NCBI GenBank assembly: GCA_035513175.1
Contig: DATKCN010000294.1
Span: 1 to 62,387, forward strand
Length of the DNA: 62,387 nt
DNA from: DATKCN01 sp035513175
Lineage (GTDB): Bacteria > Chloroflexota > Chloroflexia > Thermomicrobiales > CFX8
Reading direction: 5' to 3'
This document shows, piece by piece, positions 32,763 to 41,848 of the stretch (within the stretch, counting starts at the first letter, position 1; every line of letters begins with the position of its first letter). The notes under the pieces are model-generated. The model did no database searches. It saw nothing but the letters and a program-made list of their open reading frames with translations, and was not told the DNA's origin. The position numbers and the translations under genes were made by a program.

Positions 32763-34163
32763 GTGAACAGAGATGATATGACGACGCTACAGCCCATGTC
32801 GACCCGGCAGCCCCGCCGTCAGGCGCAGATTCTGAAGGGCATGCGCGACTTCCTGCCCGAGCGCATGATTCCCCGCCAGCACGTTATCGCGACCCTGCGC
32901 GACGTGTTCGAGCTCCACGGCTTTGAGCCGATCGACACTCCTTCACTGGAGTACTACGAGACGTTGGCCGGAAAGTACGGCGAAGATGAGAAGCTGATTT
33001 ACCACTTCGCCGACCACGGCGGCCGTGAGATCGGTCTACGCTACGATCTCACGGTGCCGCTCGCGCGTTTCATCGCCGTGCACCGCAATGAGTTGACATT
33101 TCCGTTCAAGCGCTACCACATCGGCCCGGTCTGGCGCGCTGACCGCCCGCAGAAGGGACGCTATCGAGAGTTCTGGCAATGTGATGCTGACATCGTCGGA
33201 ACGACCTCGATGCTGGCGGACGCCGACATCGTCTCGATCGTTATCGAGGCGCTGCAGGCCATCCGAATGCCCAACTTTGTCGTGCACATCAACCATCGTA
33301 AGCTGCTCGAATCGGTCGCGCTGTACGCGGGCGTATCCGCGGATCGGGCCGGCTACGTCTACCGGGCAATTGACAAGCTATCGAAGATCGGGCCGTCCGG
33401 CGTTGCCGGCGAACTGGTCTCCGCGGGCGTCGAAGCGGCGACCGCGTCGCGCATCGTCGACCTTGTTTCGACGTCCGGACCACCGGACGAGGTGCTGTCG
33501 TTGGTTGCCCGGCGTCTCGAGGGCAACGCGCTCGCCGCGGAGGCCCTCGCAGACCTCGACAGCCTGTTCAACTACCTGGCCGCGCTGAACGCCGATCCAC
33601 GGCACTATGTCTTCGACCTCGCGCTGGCTCGCGGGCTGGAGTACTACACTGGTCCGGTTTTCGAGACGACCGTCGACGAGCCGAAGATCGGGTCGTTAGG
33701 CGGCGCGGGTCGCTACGACGGCCTGGTCGGCATGTTTTCCGGACAGGACATACCGGCGACCGGCATGTCGCTGGGGCTCGAACGCATCATTGATGTCGCC
33801 GAGGAACTCGGCCTGCTTGACCTGAGCTCGTCGGTTTCCGATGTGCTGATTACCGTGTTCGATCGTGAGCACGCCGCCCCGTCGCTGAGCGTCGCGTCAG
33901 AGTTGCGATCGGCCGGCGTTCGCGCGGAGGTGTTCCTGGAGGACGGACGCGATCTGAGTCGCCAGCTCCGATTCGCGAGCAAACGCGGCATCCCGTTCGC
34001 CATCGTTATCGGGCCGGACGAACTGGAGCGCGGGGTCGTGTCAGTTCGGGACATGACCACCGGGCAGCAATCGGAAGTCGCGCGCGACGGCGCCGCTCAA
34101 TACCTGCTGTCTCACGTCCGGCAGCCAAATTTGACATCGAATTCAAAGGACGCCAAACCCTAA
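32763..34163 (+). CDS. hisS: Histidyl-tRNA synthetase
   Basis: Up to 466 residues. The class II core is intact: RDFLPERMIPRQHVI, then motif 2 in FKRYHIGPVWRADRPQKGRYREFWQ, the histidine-specific LARGLEYYTGPVFE and GGAGRYDGLVG, and motif 3 in TGMSLGLERI. The C-terminal anticodon domain follows (about 345 on). The GTG at 32763 has no close ribosome site; ATG 32778 or 32796 are alternatives and would give a length nearer the norm. The stop codon lies beside the 5' arm of a strong terminator. Confidence 0.95.
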   Translation: MNRDDMTTLQPMSTRQPRRQAQILKGMRDFLPERMIPRQHVIATLRDVFELHGFEPIDTPSLEYYETLAGKYGEDEKLIYHFADHGGREIGLRYDLTVPLARFIAVHRNELTFPFKRYHIGPVWRADRPQKGRYREFWQCDADIVGTTSMLADADIVSIVIEALQAIRMPNFVVHINHRKLLESVALYAGVSADRAGYVYRAIDKLSKIGPSGVAGELVSAGVEAATASRIVDLVSTSGPPDEVLSLVARRLEGNALAAEALADLDSLFNYLAALNADPRHYVFDLALARGLEYYTGPVFETTVDEPKIGSLGGAGRYDGLVGMFSGQDIPATGMSLGLERIIDVAEELGLLDLSSSVSDVLITVFDREHAAPSLSVASELRSAGVRAEVFLEDGRDLSRQLRFASKRGIPFAIVIGPDELERGVVSVRDMTTGQQSEVARDGAAQYLLSHVRQPNLTSNSKDAKP

Positions 34164-34186
34164 CACCGCCAGTTGGCGTCCTTTGA
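34143..34186. terminator. Strong hairpin terminator at the end of hisS (bidirectional)
   Basis: Perfect 14-bp stem TCAAAGGACGCCAA (34143-34156) with TTGGCGTCCTTTGA (34173-34186), loop of 16 bases. The left arm begins inside the last codons of hisS. A-rich and T-rich bases at both outer ends suit termination from either side, for hisS and for the converging glycosyltransferase. Confidence 0.8.
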
Positions 34187-34214
34187 TTTCGGGCTTGCAT
34201 ACAGGCATCCTGAG

Positions 34215-35456
34215 TCAAGACTTCGCCGCTCGTGTCGTCGTCGACCGTGCCCGCTTGCCGGACGAGCGCCTTCGCTCGACGACGGAACTGTAGACACACT
34301 CCAGGTCGATGACGCGGTCGTCCCAGTTGAAATTTTCCACAATGCGCTGCCGGAGCGCCGAGCGCTCGCAGTCACCGTCGGCCAGTGCGCGCTCAATGCC
34401 CGACGCAAGCTCCCCAGGGTCTGGCGCGACCAGGTGGCCAAGCTCACCAAGAATCGCTCGATTCGTGTCGTTGTCGATCGCGACTACCGGAAGACCCATC
34501 GCCATATAGTTGAACAGCTTGCCATTGCTTTCCGTCAGTGACTGCTTCGGAGCGACGGCGACATCGCCCGCGGTGAGCAGCTCGGGCGCGTCCTCATACG
34601 GAACCCGACCCGGGAACAGCACCCGGCCGCTGACCGGCATGCCCGCCGCCTTCGCCGCGTACGCGTCGGCGCCAGGATAGCCTGCGATCACGACGTACAC
34701 GTCTGTCCGGCGGCGCAGCAGCTCGCGTGCCGCGTCGATCAGCAGCGACGTCCCCTGATACTCGGCAAGCAGGCCGAGATAGACGACCACCGGAGCGTGG
34801 ACTGGAATGCCCAACCGCTCTCGCACGACTGCGCGCGATCCGCGCAGGCGCGCCGGATCAAAGCGGTGGGTGTTGACGCCATCGAGGATCAGGTTGACCT
34901 TCGCCTCGTCGACGCCGGACCGAATGAGATGTCGTTCCGCCGCGATGCCGCTCGGCACGATCGCGTCGGGCAGCCGGTCTATGCGGCGTTCGAGGAAGCG
35001 GAAGACGCGCTCCCGCTTTCCGCGCTGGCGGATGAATCCGTGATCGAGCATCTCCTCGGTGAGAGATCCCTGATAGTCGAACACGAGCGGCTTTCGGAGC
35101 AGCCGAGCGACGACGCTGCCGATCAATGCCCCCTCATGCAAGTGCCCGTGGATGACATCCGGACGAAAGGCCAGAGCCTGCCGCGCTGTTTCGACACATA
35201 GTGCGACGTCGAGGTACGCCTTGTGCCGCGATGACCCGACCTCGGCGCGTTTCAGCCACGGGATGTCTACTGAGCGGCGAATCTCAACTCCGGCGACATC
35301 CGAGCCGTTGTGGTACGTGCATACCCGCACCATGTGGCCCCGCTCTGTCAGCGCCCGCGCCTCTTCGAGAATTCGCACGTGACAGCCGTAGTCCGCGAAG
35401 AACGAGGTCGGCGCGACCATCAGGATCCGCAGCGGGTTCATCGTTTCCGACCTCAT
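34215..35456 (-). CDS. Glycosyltransferase family 4 protein
   Basis: 413 residues with GGGAGGG close upstream. GT4 enzymes have two Rossmann domains. The N-terminal acceptor domain includes LMVAPTSFFADYGCHVRILEE and VIHGHLHEGALIG. The nucleotide-sugar domain (about 195-370) has VVYLGLLAEYQGTSLLIDAA, then VVIAGYPGADAYA and the E-x7-E region, here TESNGKLFNYMAMGLPVVA. Exopolysaccharide or glycolipid synthesis is likely, but no sugar is indicated. It stands alone on the minus strand. The nearest polysaccharide gene is the O-antigen ligase at 38.7 kb. Confidence 0.88.
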   Translation of the reverse strand: MRSETMNPLRILMVAPTSFFADYGCHVRILEEARALTERGHMVRVCTYHNGSDVAGVEIRRSVDIPWLKRAEVGSSRHKAYLDVALCVETARQALAFRPDVIHGHLHEGALIGSVVARLLRKPLVFDYQGSLTEEMLDHGFIRQRGKRERVFRFLERRIDRLPDAIVPSGIAAERHLIRSGVDEAKVNLILDGVNTHRFDPARLRGSRAVVRERLGIPVHAPVVVYLGLLAEYQGTSLLIDAARELLRRRTDVYVVIAGYPGADAYAAKAAGMPVSGRVLFPGRVPYEDAPELLTAGDVAVAPKQSLTESNGKLFNYMAMGLPVVAIDNDTNRAILGELGHLVAPDPGELASGIERALADGDCERSALRQRIVENFNWDDRVIDLECVYSSVVERRRSSGKRARSTTTRAAKS

Positions 35457-35606
35457 CGTCCCTCCCTCGGGACGCCATTCTAGCGAATCGCGAGCCCCAG
35501 CGAACGTAGTGCCCCGCGCGCGTCTTGACGCGACAGGCTTACTCGTGAATAGTGGCGCGCGGACAATGCACGGTGAAATACGTCACGAGGGGGGAAGCGC
35601 CGACTC

Positions 35607-36338
35607 ATGTCAACAGGAACCTCGGGCCAAGCGGCCGAAGCGCCAGCGGAGAGCGCGCTGAACCGCGTCATGGTCGTCGTCGCTCATCCGGACGACGCTG
35701 AGTTTTCGTGCGCGGGCACGGTCGCGAAGTTCGCGCGCGAGGGTAAACACGTTGTCTTCGTGATATGCACCTCAGGCGATAAGGGAACTGCTCGCCGCGA
35801 CATCAGCTCCCCTGAGCTGGCCGTGACGAGGGAGAAGGAGCAGTTGGAAGCCAGCAAGCGTCTTGGCGTGGCCGAGACCGTGTTCCTTCGTCTTGGAGAC
35901 GGAGAACTGACGCCCGATCTGAGCTTCCGTGAGAAGATCGTGCGCGAAATCCGGCGCCATCGCCCGGACGTTCTCATAACTCACGACCCGTTCCGTCCGT
36001 ATGCCCTGCACCCCGACCACCGGGCCGTCGGGATCACCGCCGTCGACTCCGTATACCCAACCGCGCGTGATCCACTGTATTTCCCCCAACATCTGGCCGC
36101 AGGGCTGGAACCGCACAAGGTTGCCGAACTCTGGATGTACGGCTCAGAGACTCCCGACACATTCATCGACATCAGCTCGACCTTTGCCGACAAGATTCAC
36201 GCGTTGAAGGCGCATGCCAGCCAGGTTGGGACCGGCGAGACGCTGGAAGCCCGCATGCGTGAGCGTGCCGCCGAAGTTGGGCTCGAGCACGGACTGGAGA
36301 TGGCGGAAGCCTTCAAGGTGGTAAAGATGCGGCGCTGA
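35607..36338 (+). CDS. PIG-L family deacetylase (LmbE-like)
   Basis: 243 residues. PIG-L enzymes are zinc N-deacetylases acting on N-acetylglucosaminyl conjugates (bacillithiol BshB, mycothiol MshB, GPI precursors). Zinc ligands and catalytic Asp: VVVAHPDDAEFSCAGTVAKF (H-P-D-D) and LHPDHRAVG (H-x2-D-H in HPDH). ICTSGDKGT is the conserved strand-loop. Substrate unknown: it could serve a small-thiol pathway, but no bshA/mshA-type partner is adjacent apart from the general GT4 gene. It opens a run of plus-strand hydrolase genes. Confidence 0.9.
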   Translation: MSTGTSGQAAEAPAESALNRVMVVVAHPDDAEFSCAGTVAKFAREGKHVVFVICTSGDKGTARRDISSPELAVTREKEQLEASKRLGVAETVFLRLGDGELTPDLSFREKIVREIRRHRPDVLITHDPFRPYALHPDHRAVGITAVDSVYPTARDPLYFPQHLAAGLEPHKVAELWMYGSETPDTFIDISSTFADKIHALKAHASQVGTGETLEARMRERAAEVGLEHGLEMAEAFKVVKMRR

Positions 36339-36380
36339 CGAATGGCGTGAACCGGCGGACCGCGCGCATGGGAGGGCACA

Positions 36381-37574
36381 GTGGACGCAAACATCGTCAG
36401 CGAGAAAATCGCACAGGCGACCGAAATCCTTAACGAAGAAGGCGTCGACGTCTGGATGTTGATGGGACGCGAAACGGATATCCTCGGCGATCCAAGCCTG
36501 CCGCTGGTCGTCGGCACGAGCGTCACCTGGGAGTCCGCGTTCATCATCGCCCGCGACGGCGACCACGTGGCCATCGTCGGGACCGGGGACGTGGAAAACA
36601 TCCGGCAGACCGGCGCGTGGCAGAACGTGATCGGGTACGTCGAGGGCATCAGCGCGCCGTTGAACGCTGAGCTATCGAAACGTGACCCGAACGCGATCGC
36701 CCTCAATTACTCACGCGACAACAGCATGGCTGACGGGCTGACCCACGGCATGTATCTCCTGCTGCAGGATCAATTACAAGGATCGCCATACGGCCAGCGA
36801 ATCCAGTCAGCGGGCGAGATACCGACCAAGGTGCGCGCGCGAAAGTCTCAGACGGAGATCACGCTCATCCGCGAGGCAGTACGCGCGACCGAACGCATCT
36901 GGGAAGCAACGCGGTCGTGGTTGCGGCCGGGGCTGAGCGAGCGTGAAATCAGCCGCTTCATGCACGATCAACTGGAGGAGCGCAGGATCGGGTCCTCATG
37001 GGATTGGACGTACTGTCCGGGCGTAACGGCCGGTCCCGACTCGCCGCGCGGACACGTCGGACCGACCGACATCGTGACGAAGGCCGGTGAGCTGATCACG
37101 ATCGACTTTGGCGTTCGGCAAGACGAATACACGTCCGACATGCAACGCACCTACTACTTTGCCAGGCCTGGGGAGACGGAAGCTCCTGAGATCGTCAAGC
37201 GCTACTTCGCGATCGTCGATCGCTGCATTCAGGACGCCGCGGCGTTCATCAGACCCGGCGTCATGGGCTGGGAGGTCGATGACGTCGCCCGCCGTATCTT
37301 CGCCGAAGAAGACCTTGAGGAGTGGCAGTACGCGCTCGGTCACCAGATGGGCCGCGCGTGTCACGACGGCGGGACCGTGCTCAGTCCCCGCTGGGAACGC
37401 TACGGCCAACGCCCATACGGCAAGCTCGAAGAACATGAGGTCTACACGCTGGAGATCGGCTGTCTCGTCCCGGGCTACGGCTACGTCAGCCAGGAGGAGG
37501 ACATCGTCGTCACCGGGAACGGTTGCGAGTTCCTCGCTCCACCGCAGCGCGACGTGATCGTGATTCCGTCGTGA
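36381..37574 (+). CDS. M24 family metallopeptidase (Xaa-Pro aminopeptidase-like)
   Basis: 397 residues from a GTG with GGGAGGG 4 bases upstream. The N-terminal creatinase-like domain (about 1-150) precedes the pita-bread catalytic domain. The five metal ligands are visible: Asp in ITIDFGVRQDEYTSD (two Asp), His in LGHQMGRACHDGG, Glu in YTLEIGCLV and Glu in SQEEDIVV. Members cleave N-terminal X-Pro bonds; some lineages are creatinases or DMSP lyases, so activity is not certain. It overlaps the M20 gene by 4 bp, so the two are probably coupled. Confidence 0.88.
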   Translation: MDANIVSEKIAQATEILNEEGVDVWMLMGRETDILGDPSLPLVVGTSVTWESAFIIARDGDHVAIVGTGDVENIRQTGAWQNVIGYVEGISAPLNAELSKRDPNAIALNYSRDNSMADGLTHGMYLLLQDQLQGSPYGQRIQSAGEIPTKVRARKSQTEITLIREAVRATERIWEATRSWLRPGLSEREISRFMHDQLEERRIGSSWDWTYCPGVTAGPDSPRGHVGPTDIVTKAGELITIDFGVRQDEYTSDMQRTYYFARPGETEAPEIVKRYFAIVDRCIQDAAAFIRPGVMGWEVDDVARRIFAEEDLEEWQYALGHQMGRACHDGGTVLSPRWERYGQRPYGKLEEHEVYTLEIGCLVPGYGYVSQEEDIVVTGNGCEFLAPPQRDVIVIPS

Positions 37575-38734
37575 CCGTCGCCGACCTCGTCAGCCGCGCC
37601 AGGCAGCGTGAACGCCAGTACGTCGGGGACCTGACGCGGATCGTCAACATGGATAGCGGGACGCACGATGTCGAGCGCGTAAATGAGGTTGGACGACTGA
37701 TCGCCATGATGCTCGCTGACAGCGACTGCTCCATCGAATGGCACGAGCCTCGATCGAACGACGTTGGAAACACGTTCGTCGCCAGGCTCGCCGGGGAACG
37801 TCCGGGTCGCGTCGTTCTGCTCGGCCACCACGACACTGTGTATGCCAGCGGAACGGCTGACGAACGGCCATTCCGCGTCGAAGGTTCACGCGCATTTGGG
37901 CCCGGTGTCATGGACATGAAGGGCGGAGTGCTGCTCGGCGTCTACGCGCTGCGCCTGATCCGCGAACTGCGAGGCGCCGACCATCCGGAGCTGATCTTCG
38001 TCGGCAATCCCGATGAGGAGATCGGTTCGCCGAATTCTCGATCGGTGATCGAGGACGCCGCCCGCGACGCCGATCTCGTCCTCGTTCTCGAACCGGGCCG
38101 CGAGGCAGGCAGCATCCAGACGACTCGCAAGGGAGTCGGCATGTACGAGCTGGTCGTCGAGGGCGTCTCATCACACGCTGGAGCGCGGCCCGAAGATGGC
38201 CGCAGCGCGATTCTTGAGCTCGCTCACAAAACTATCGCTCTGCACGCGCTAACCGACTTCGAGTCCGGCACGACAGTCAACGTAGGTGTCGTCCGCGGTG
38301 GATCGCGCCGCAACGTTGTTCCCGACCGGGCTTCCGCGTCGATCGACCTGCGCGCCTCGACTGTTGCCAACGCTGACCGCGCGCGCGAGCTGATTCACGA
38401 GATCGCGCGCCGCGCGACCATCGAAGGCACGAGCGCGACAATCTCAGGCGGCATGAACAGGCCGCCGATGGAGAAGACGAAAGCAACCGAACGCGCGATC
38501 GATGTCGGTCGCACGCTCGTAAGCGAGATGGGACTCGACTTCCTTGAGACGACGTCCGGCGGGGGTTCGGACGGGAATTTCACAGCCGCGCTTGGAGTAC
38601 CGACCCTCGACGGTCTTGGACCGGTTGGCCGGCATGCGCACTCCCCCGAGGAGTGGCTCGACCTGTCGTCGTTCCCCCAACGGCTTGCGCTGGTCGCCGG
38701 CCTCATTGACCGCGCGCCTCTCAGAGGGGCGTGA
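37571..38734 (+). CDS. M20 family metallopeptidase (carboxypeptidase G2/ArgE-like)
   Basis: 387 residues from GTG 37571, which overlaps the stop of the M24 gene (GTGA); a frame starting 48 bases earlier exists but is less likely. Zinc ligands: His in LLGHHDTVY, bridging Asp in GVMDMKGGVL, Glu pair in NPDEEIGS, Glu in LEPGRE and the final His in GRHAHSPEEW. The dimerisation lid domain occupies about 180-290. Substrate could be a dipeptide, acyl-amino acid or folate-type glutamate conjugate. The M24-M20 pair suggests peptide degradation. Confidence 0.9.
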   Translation: MTVADLVSRARQRERQYVGDLTRIVNMDSGTHDVERVNEVGRLIAMMLADSDCSIEWHEPRSNDVGNTFVARLAGERPGRVVLLGHHDTVYASGTADERPFRVEGSRAFGPGVMDMKGGVLLGVYALRLIRELRGADHPELIFVGNPDEEIGSPNSRSVIEDAARDADLVLVLEPGREAGSIQTTRKGVGMYELVVEGVSSHAGARPEDGRSAILELAHKTIALHALTDFESGTTVNVGVVRGGSRRNVVPDRASASIDLRASTVANADRARELIHEIARRATIEGTSATISGGMNRPPMEKTKATERAIDVGRTLVSEMGLDFLETTSGGGSDGNFTAALGVPTLDGLGPVGRHAHSPEEWLDLSSFPQRLALVAGLIDRAPLRGA

Positions 38735-38737
38735 CGG

Positions 38738-40261
38738 GTGCGCGTCGCGGCCTCTTCAGGCGCCTCGCTCGCGCGGATGTCCGGGGCGGTCGTCTCAGCG
38801 ATCGTGATTGGCGGAGTGCTCGGCGTCGTCGTTACACGTGGCGGACCGCAACTCGCCCTGCTCGCCCTCGCGGCGACGCTCGCAATTGCGCTGCTGTTGC
38901 GGTCGGTCTGGAACTCGTACGCGTTCGTCATTGGCGCGTTAGCATTGTTACCGTTCGCCGTCATGCCCATCGACGTTGGCGTCAGGCCGACGCTGCTGTC
39001 CCTGGCTCTCGTCACCGCGCTCGCATCGGTGGGTGCGGTGACGTTGATCGATCGGCGAGAGCGACTGCAAGTCGGAGTCCCGCATGCCCTGGTGCTGCTG
39101 TTGATCGGCGTGACCGCATTCGCGCTGCTGCTTGGCGTGGGACGCGGCTACACCCCGCAAACGCTTCATGACTACGTGAAGTTCGTGCTCGGCATCTTGG
39201 CGTTCTTCTTGACGACACAGCTCGTCCGCAGTGCGCGCGATGGCCGGCGCTTGCTGCTGATGCTACTCGCGGGCGCGGGCGGCGCCGGATCGATCGCGCT
39301 CCTGCTGTACGCCGGAGGTCCGGACGTTACGCATCGGGCTCTGGCCCGGCTGATTCCATATGGCTACCCCGGCGACCGCGTTGTGCGCTACATCGAGGAC
39401 AATCCGGCGCTTGCAATGAGGGCCGTCGGAACCGGCGTCGACCCGAATTCGTTTGGCGGGTTGATGATGGTCGGCTTTGTGCTCGCGGTGTCACAACTCC
39501 TCGTCCGTCATCGATCAGTCCCCATCTGGCTCACGACCGGCGTCTCGATACTGACGTGCGCCGCCATGCTGCTCACGTACTCGCGGGGCGCGTGGATGGG
39601 CGCTTTGGCTGGCGTGGGCCTCGTCATCCTGCTGCGCCGTCCGCTGCTGGTGCTGCCCGCCGTTGGACTCGGAGCGTTGGGACTTGCCGCCGGAGTCGGC
39701 TCGGGATTTGTCACAAGATTGTGGCTTGGCTTCACCCTCCAGGACCCCGCTACGCGTCTGAGGCTCGCCGAGTATCGCAACGCATGGGACATCATTCAAC
39801 GACACCCATGGTTCGGCGTTGGATTCGGGGACGCGCCAACGATCGACCTGCAGGTCGGTGTCTCCAGTGTCTATCTGACCATTGCCGAACGCGCGGGTTT
39901 CATCGGCTTACTGGTGTTCGTGGTGGCGCTCGGGGTTGTTGGCTGGGGCGGTCTCCGATCATCCGCCTCGTCAGAACACGACGCGACGACAGACCTTGCG
40001 CTGACGTTCACGGCGGCGCTCGCGGCAACGTTGACTGTAGGGCTGGTTGACCACTACTTCTTCAACCCGCAGTTCCCGCACATGGCTGCGCTGCTCTGGA
40101 TCGTAGCCGGAACGATCGTATCCATCGCGCCCTTTCCGCATGCTTCCGATGTTTCCCGAGCCGATGTATCCTCATTCCAGCGAAATCAACTTCGTCGAGG
40201 CGCACGGCGCCGTGAGTCCGCGCGACGGCGACGCGACCTGACACGAACAGGAGAACCATAA
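38738..40261 (+). CDS. O-antigen ligase family membrane protein
   Basis: 507 residues, about ten to twelve helices with a large outer loop between helices in the second half. The Wzy_C (PF04932) signature is in TYSRGAWMGALAGVG and the following RLAEYRNAWDIIQRHPWFGVGFG, which contains the family His and Gly residues. Such enzymes ligate or polymerise surface polysaccharide, or transfer glycans in glycosylation. The C-terminal 30 residues are basic and Arg-rich. Start GTG 38738 is tight behind the M20 gene (3 bp); the stop overlaps the ATG of the DapA-like gene (TAATG). Confidence 0.85.
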   Translation: MRVAASSGASLARMSGAVVSAIVIGGVLGVVVTRGGPQLALLALAATLAIALLLRSVWNSYAFVIGALALLPFAVMPIDVGVRPTLLSLALVTALASVGAVTLIDRRERLQVGVPHALVLLLIGVTAFALLLGVGRGYTPQTLHDYVKFVLGILAFFLTTQLVRSARDGRRLLLMLLAGAGGAGSIALLLYAGGPDVTHRALARLIPYGYPGDRVVRYIEDNPALAMRAVGTGVDPNSFGGLMMVGFVLAVSQLLVRHRSVPIWLTTGVSILTCAAMLLTYSRGAWMGALAGVGLVILLRRPLLVLPAVGLGALGLAAGVGSGFVTRLWLGFTLQDPATRLRLAEYRNAWDIIQRHPWFGVGFGDAPTIDLQVGVSSVYLTIAERAGFIGLLVFVVALGVVGWGGLRSSASSEHDATTDLALTFTAALAATLTVGLVDHYFFNPQFPHMAALLWIVAGTIVSIAPFPHASDVSRADVSSFQRNQLRRGARRRESARRRRDLTRTGEP

Positions 40262-41163
40262 TGACTACGAAGCCCCTCGCCGGAGTCCTCGCTCCGATAG
40301 CGACGTTGTTCGGAGCTGACGGAGAGCTCGACCTTGGCGCGTACCAGCGAAACGTCGAGTGGTACTGCGGCACGCCCCTCGACGGCATCGTCGTCATGGG
40401 ATCGAATGGTGAATACGCGTCGCTCGAGCGGGACGAGAAGCTGCGGCTGATTGACGCGGGCGTCACCGCCGTTAACGGCCGCAAGCTCGTGCTGGCCGGA
40501 ACAGGCGTGGAGTCGACCCGCGGCGCCATCAGCCTGACGCGCGAAGCGGCGCGCATGGGCGTCGACTACGCGCTTGTCGTGACGCCGTATTACTACCGAC
40601 CACGGTACGACAACGCGGCGTTCATCAGGCACTATCAGACGGTGGCCGACGCGTCTCCGATTCCGATCATCATCTACGTCATGACCGCGTATACCGGCGT
40701 CGATCTCGCGTCATCGGTCGTGGCGGAGCTTTCGCGGCATCCGAATATCGTCGGGGTGAAGGACAGCGCGGGCAACGCCGTGAAATTCGCGGAGATGGTC
40801 TCCACGTCGGCAGACGGCTTCGCGGTGCTCGCTGGCTCCGCCAACTTCCTGTATCCGGCGCTGTGCCTCGGCGCTGCCGGGGGCATCCTCGCGCTGGCCG
40901 ATATCGCGCCCCGGGAATGCTCGGAGATTCGCGATCTGTTCGAGGCGGGCAACCATGAGAGGGCGCGGATTGCGCAGTTCAACCTGCTGGCTCCGAACGC
41001 CGCCGTGACGACGAGGTTCGGGATCGCAGGTCTGAAGGCGGCGATGGGAATGATCGGTCTTGAAACCAGCGATCCGCGCCCGCCGCTCATGCCCGCGACC
41101 GAGAACGAGCGAACGCAGATTCGTGAGATCATCGAGCGAGCCGGGATACTTGCCAGAGTTTGA
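40261..41163 (+). CDS. Dihydrodipicolinate synthase (DapA) family aldolase
   Basis: 300 residues. This is a class I aldolase barrel. The pattern GIVVMGSNGEYASLERDEK holds the substrate-binding loop, VVTPYYYRP the catalytic Tyr, and VGVKDSAGN the Schiff-base Lys. The DapA family also includes N-acetylneuraminate lyase, KDG aldolase and others, so lysine biosynthesis is not proven. The context of M20/M24 peptidases does not settle it. Start codon overlaps the O-antigen ligase stop by one base. Confidence 0.88.
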   Translation: MTTKPLAGVLAPIATLFGADGELDLGAYQRNVEWYCGTPLDGIVVMGSNGEYASLERDEKLRLIDAGVTAVNGRKLVLAGTGVESTRGAISLTREAARMGVDYALVVTPYYYRPRYDNAAFIRHYQTVADASPIPIIIYVMTAYTGVDLASSVVAELSRHPNIVGVKDSAGNAVKFAEMVSTSADGFAVLAGSANFLYPALCLGAAGGILALADIAPRECSEIRDLFEAGNHERARIAQFNLLAPNAAVTTRFGIAGLKAAMGMIGLETSDPRPPLMPATENERTQIREIIERAGILARV

Positions 41164-41674
41164 GCGCTTCGATGTCCCGTTGCGCATCGGGGTGGTCTCG
41201 GACACACATCTGATCAACGCTGAGCGTGGCATCTCCGACCGCGTGCTCAAGCTGCTTGATGGGTGCGATCTGATCTTTCACGCGGGCGACATCAACCGAC
41301 AGTGGGTGCTGGATGCCCTCCAGACCGTTGCGCCCGTGCGAGCGGTGTACGGCAACAACGACCCGATCGAGCTTCAATTGCGCCTGGCTATCGACCGCTA
41401 CTTTCAGATTGGTCCTCACCGCATGGGGCTGATCCACGGCCACACCGCGACGCACGCAAAACGGATGACGGCGCGGCAACGGGCGCAGGAAGGCATGCAC
41501 GGCGTTGTCGACTGCGTCGTCTACGGGCACAGTCACCAGCCGGAAATCGAAACGCGGGACGGGTTGTTGATGGTCAACCCGGGATCGCCGACAGCGCCGC
41601 GCTGGGCGCCATTTCCGACGCTCGCGATCATCGAGATTGGAGAGACGATCGATGCACGACTGATCGTCGTCTGA
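41150..41674 (+). CDS. YfcE/MJ0936 family metallophosphoesterase
   Basis: About 174 residues from TTG 41150; the frame extends 90 bases further back as ATG but would overlap the DapA gene by 104 bp. The metallophosphoesterase motifs are complete: VVSDTHL, FHAGDI, VYGNND, LIHGHTA and YGHSHQP, ending in MVNPGSPTAPR. YfcE-type enzymes are cytoplasmic phosphodiesterases. The start is the weak point. It ends the long plus-strand run; the S1-protein promoter follows. Confidence 0.87.
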   Translation: MPEFERFDVPLRIGVVSDTHLINAERGISDRVLKLLDGCDLIFHAGDINRQWVLDALQTVAPVRAVYGNNDPIELQLRLAIDRYFQIGPHRMGLIHGHTATHAKRMTARQRAQEGMHGVVDCVVYGHSHQPEIETRDGLLMVNPGSPTAPRWAPFPTLAIIEIGETIDARLIVV

Positions 41675-41741
41675 CGTCAGGGAAACGCTGGGGACGCCGC
41701 TGAGGCCGCGCTGCGCGTGGCAACCACGTGATTAAGTCGTG

Positions 41742-41771
41742 TTGCGCGTCACTAACTACGCGCCCTATAAT
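41742..41771 (+). promoter_or_regulatory. Promoter of the S1-domain protein gene
   Basis: -35 TTGCGC (41742-41747), an 18-base spacer and a perfect -10 TATAAT (41766-41771). The -10 lies in a 13-base palindrome CCCTAT-A-ATAGGG. The leader of about 70 bases has a possible stem GCCGAC (41784-41789) with GTCGGC (41819-41824). Confidence 0.7.
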
Positions 41772-41848
41772 AGGGTGCGTTTCGCCGACGTAGCGTAATT
41801 TGTTTTGCGTTGCCATAAGTCGGCAAATCTGACGCGCGAGGATGGCAC

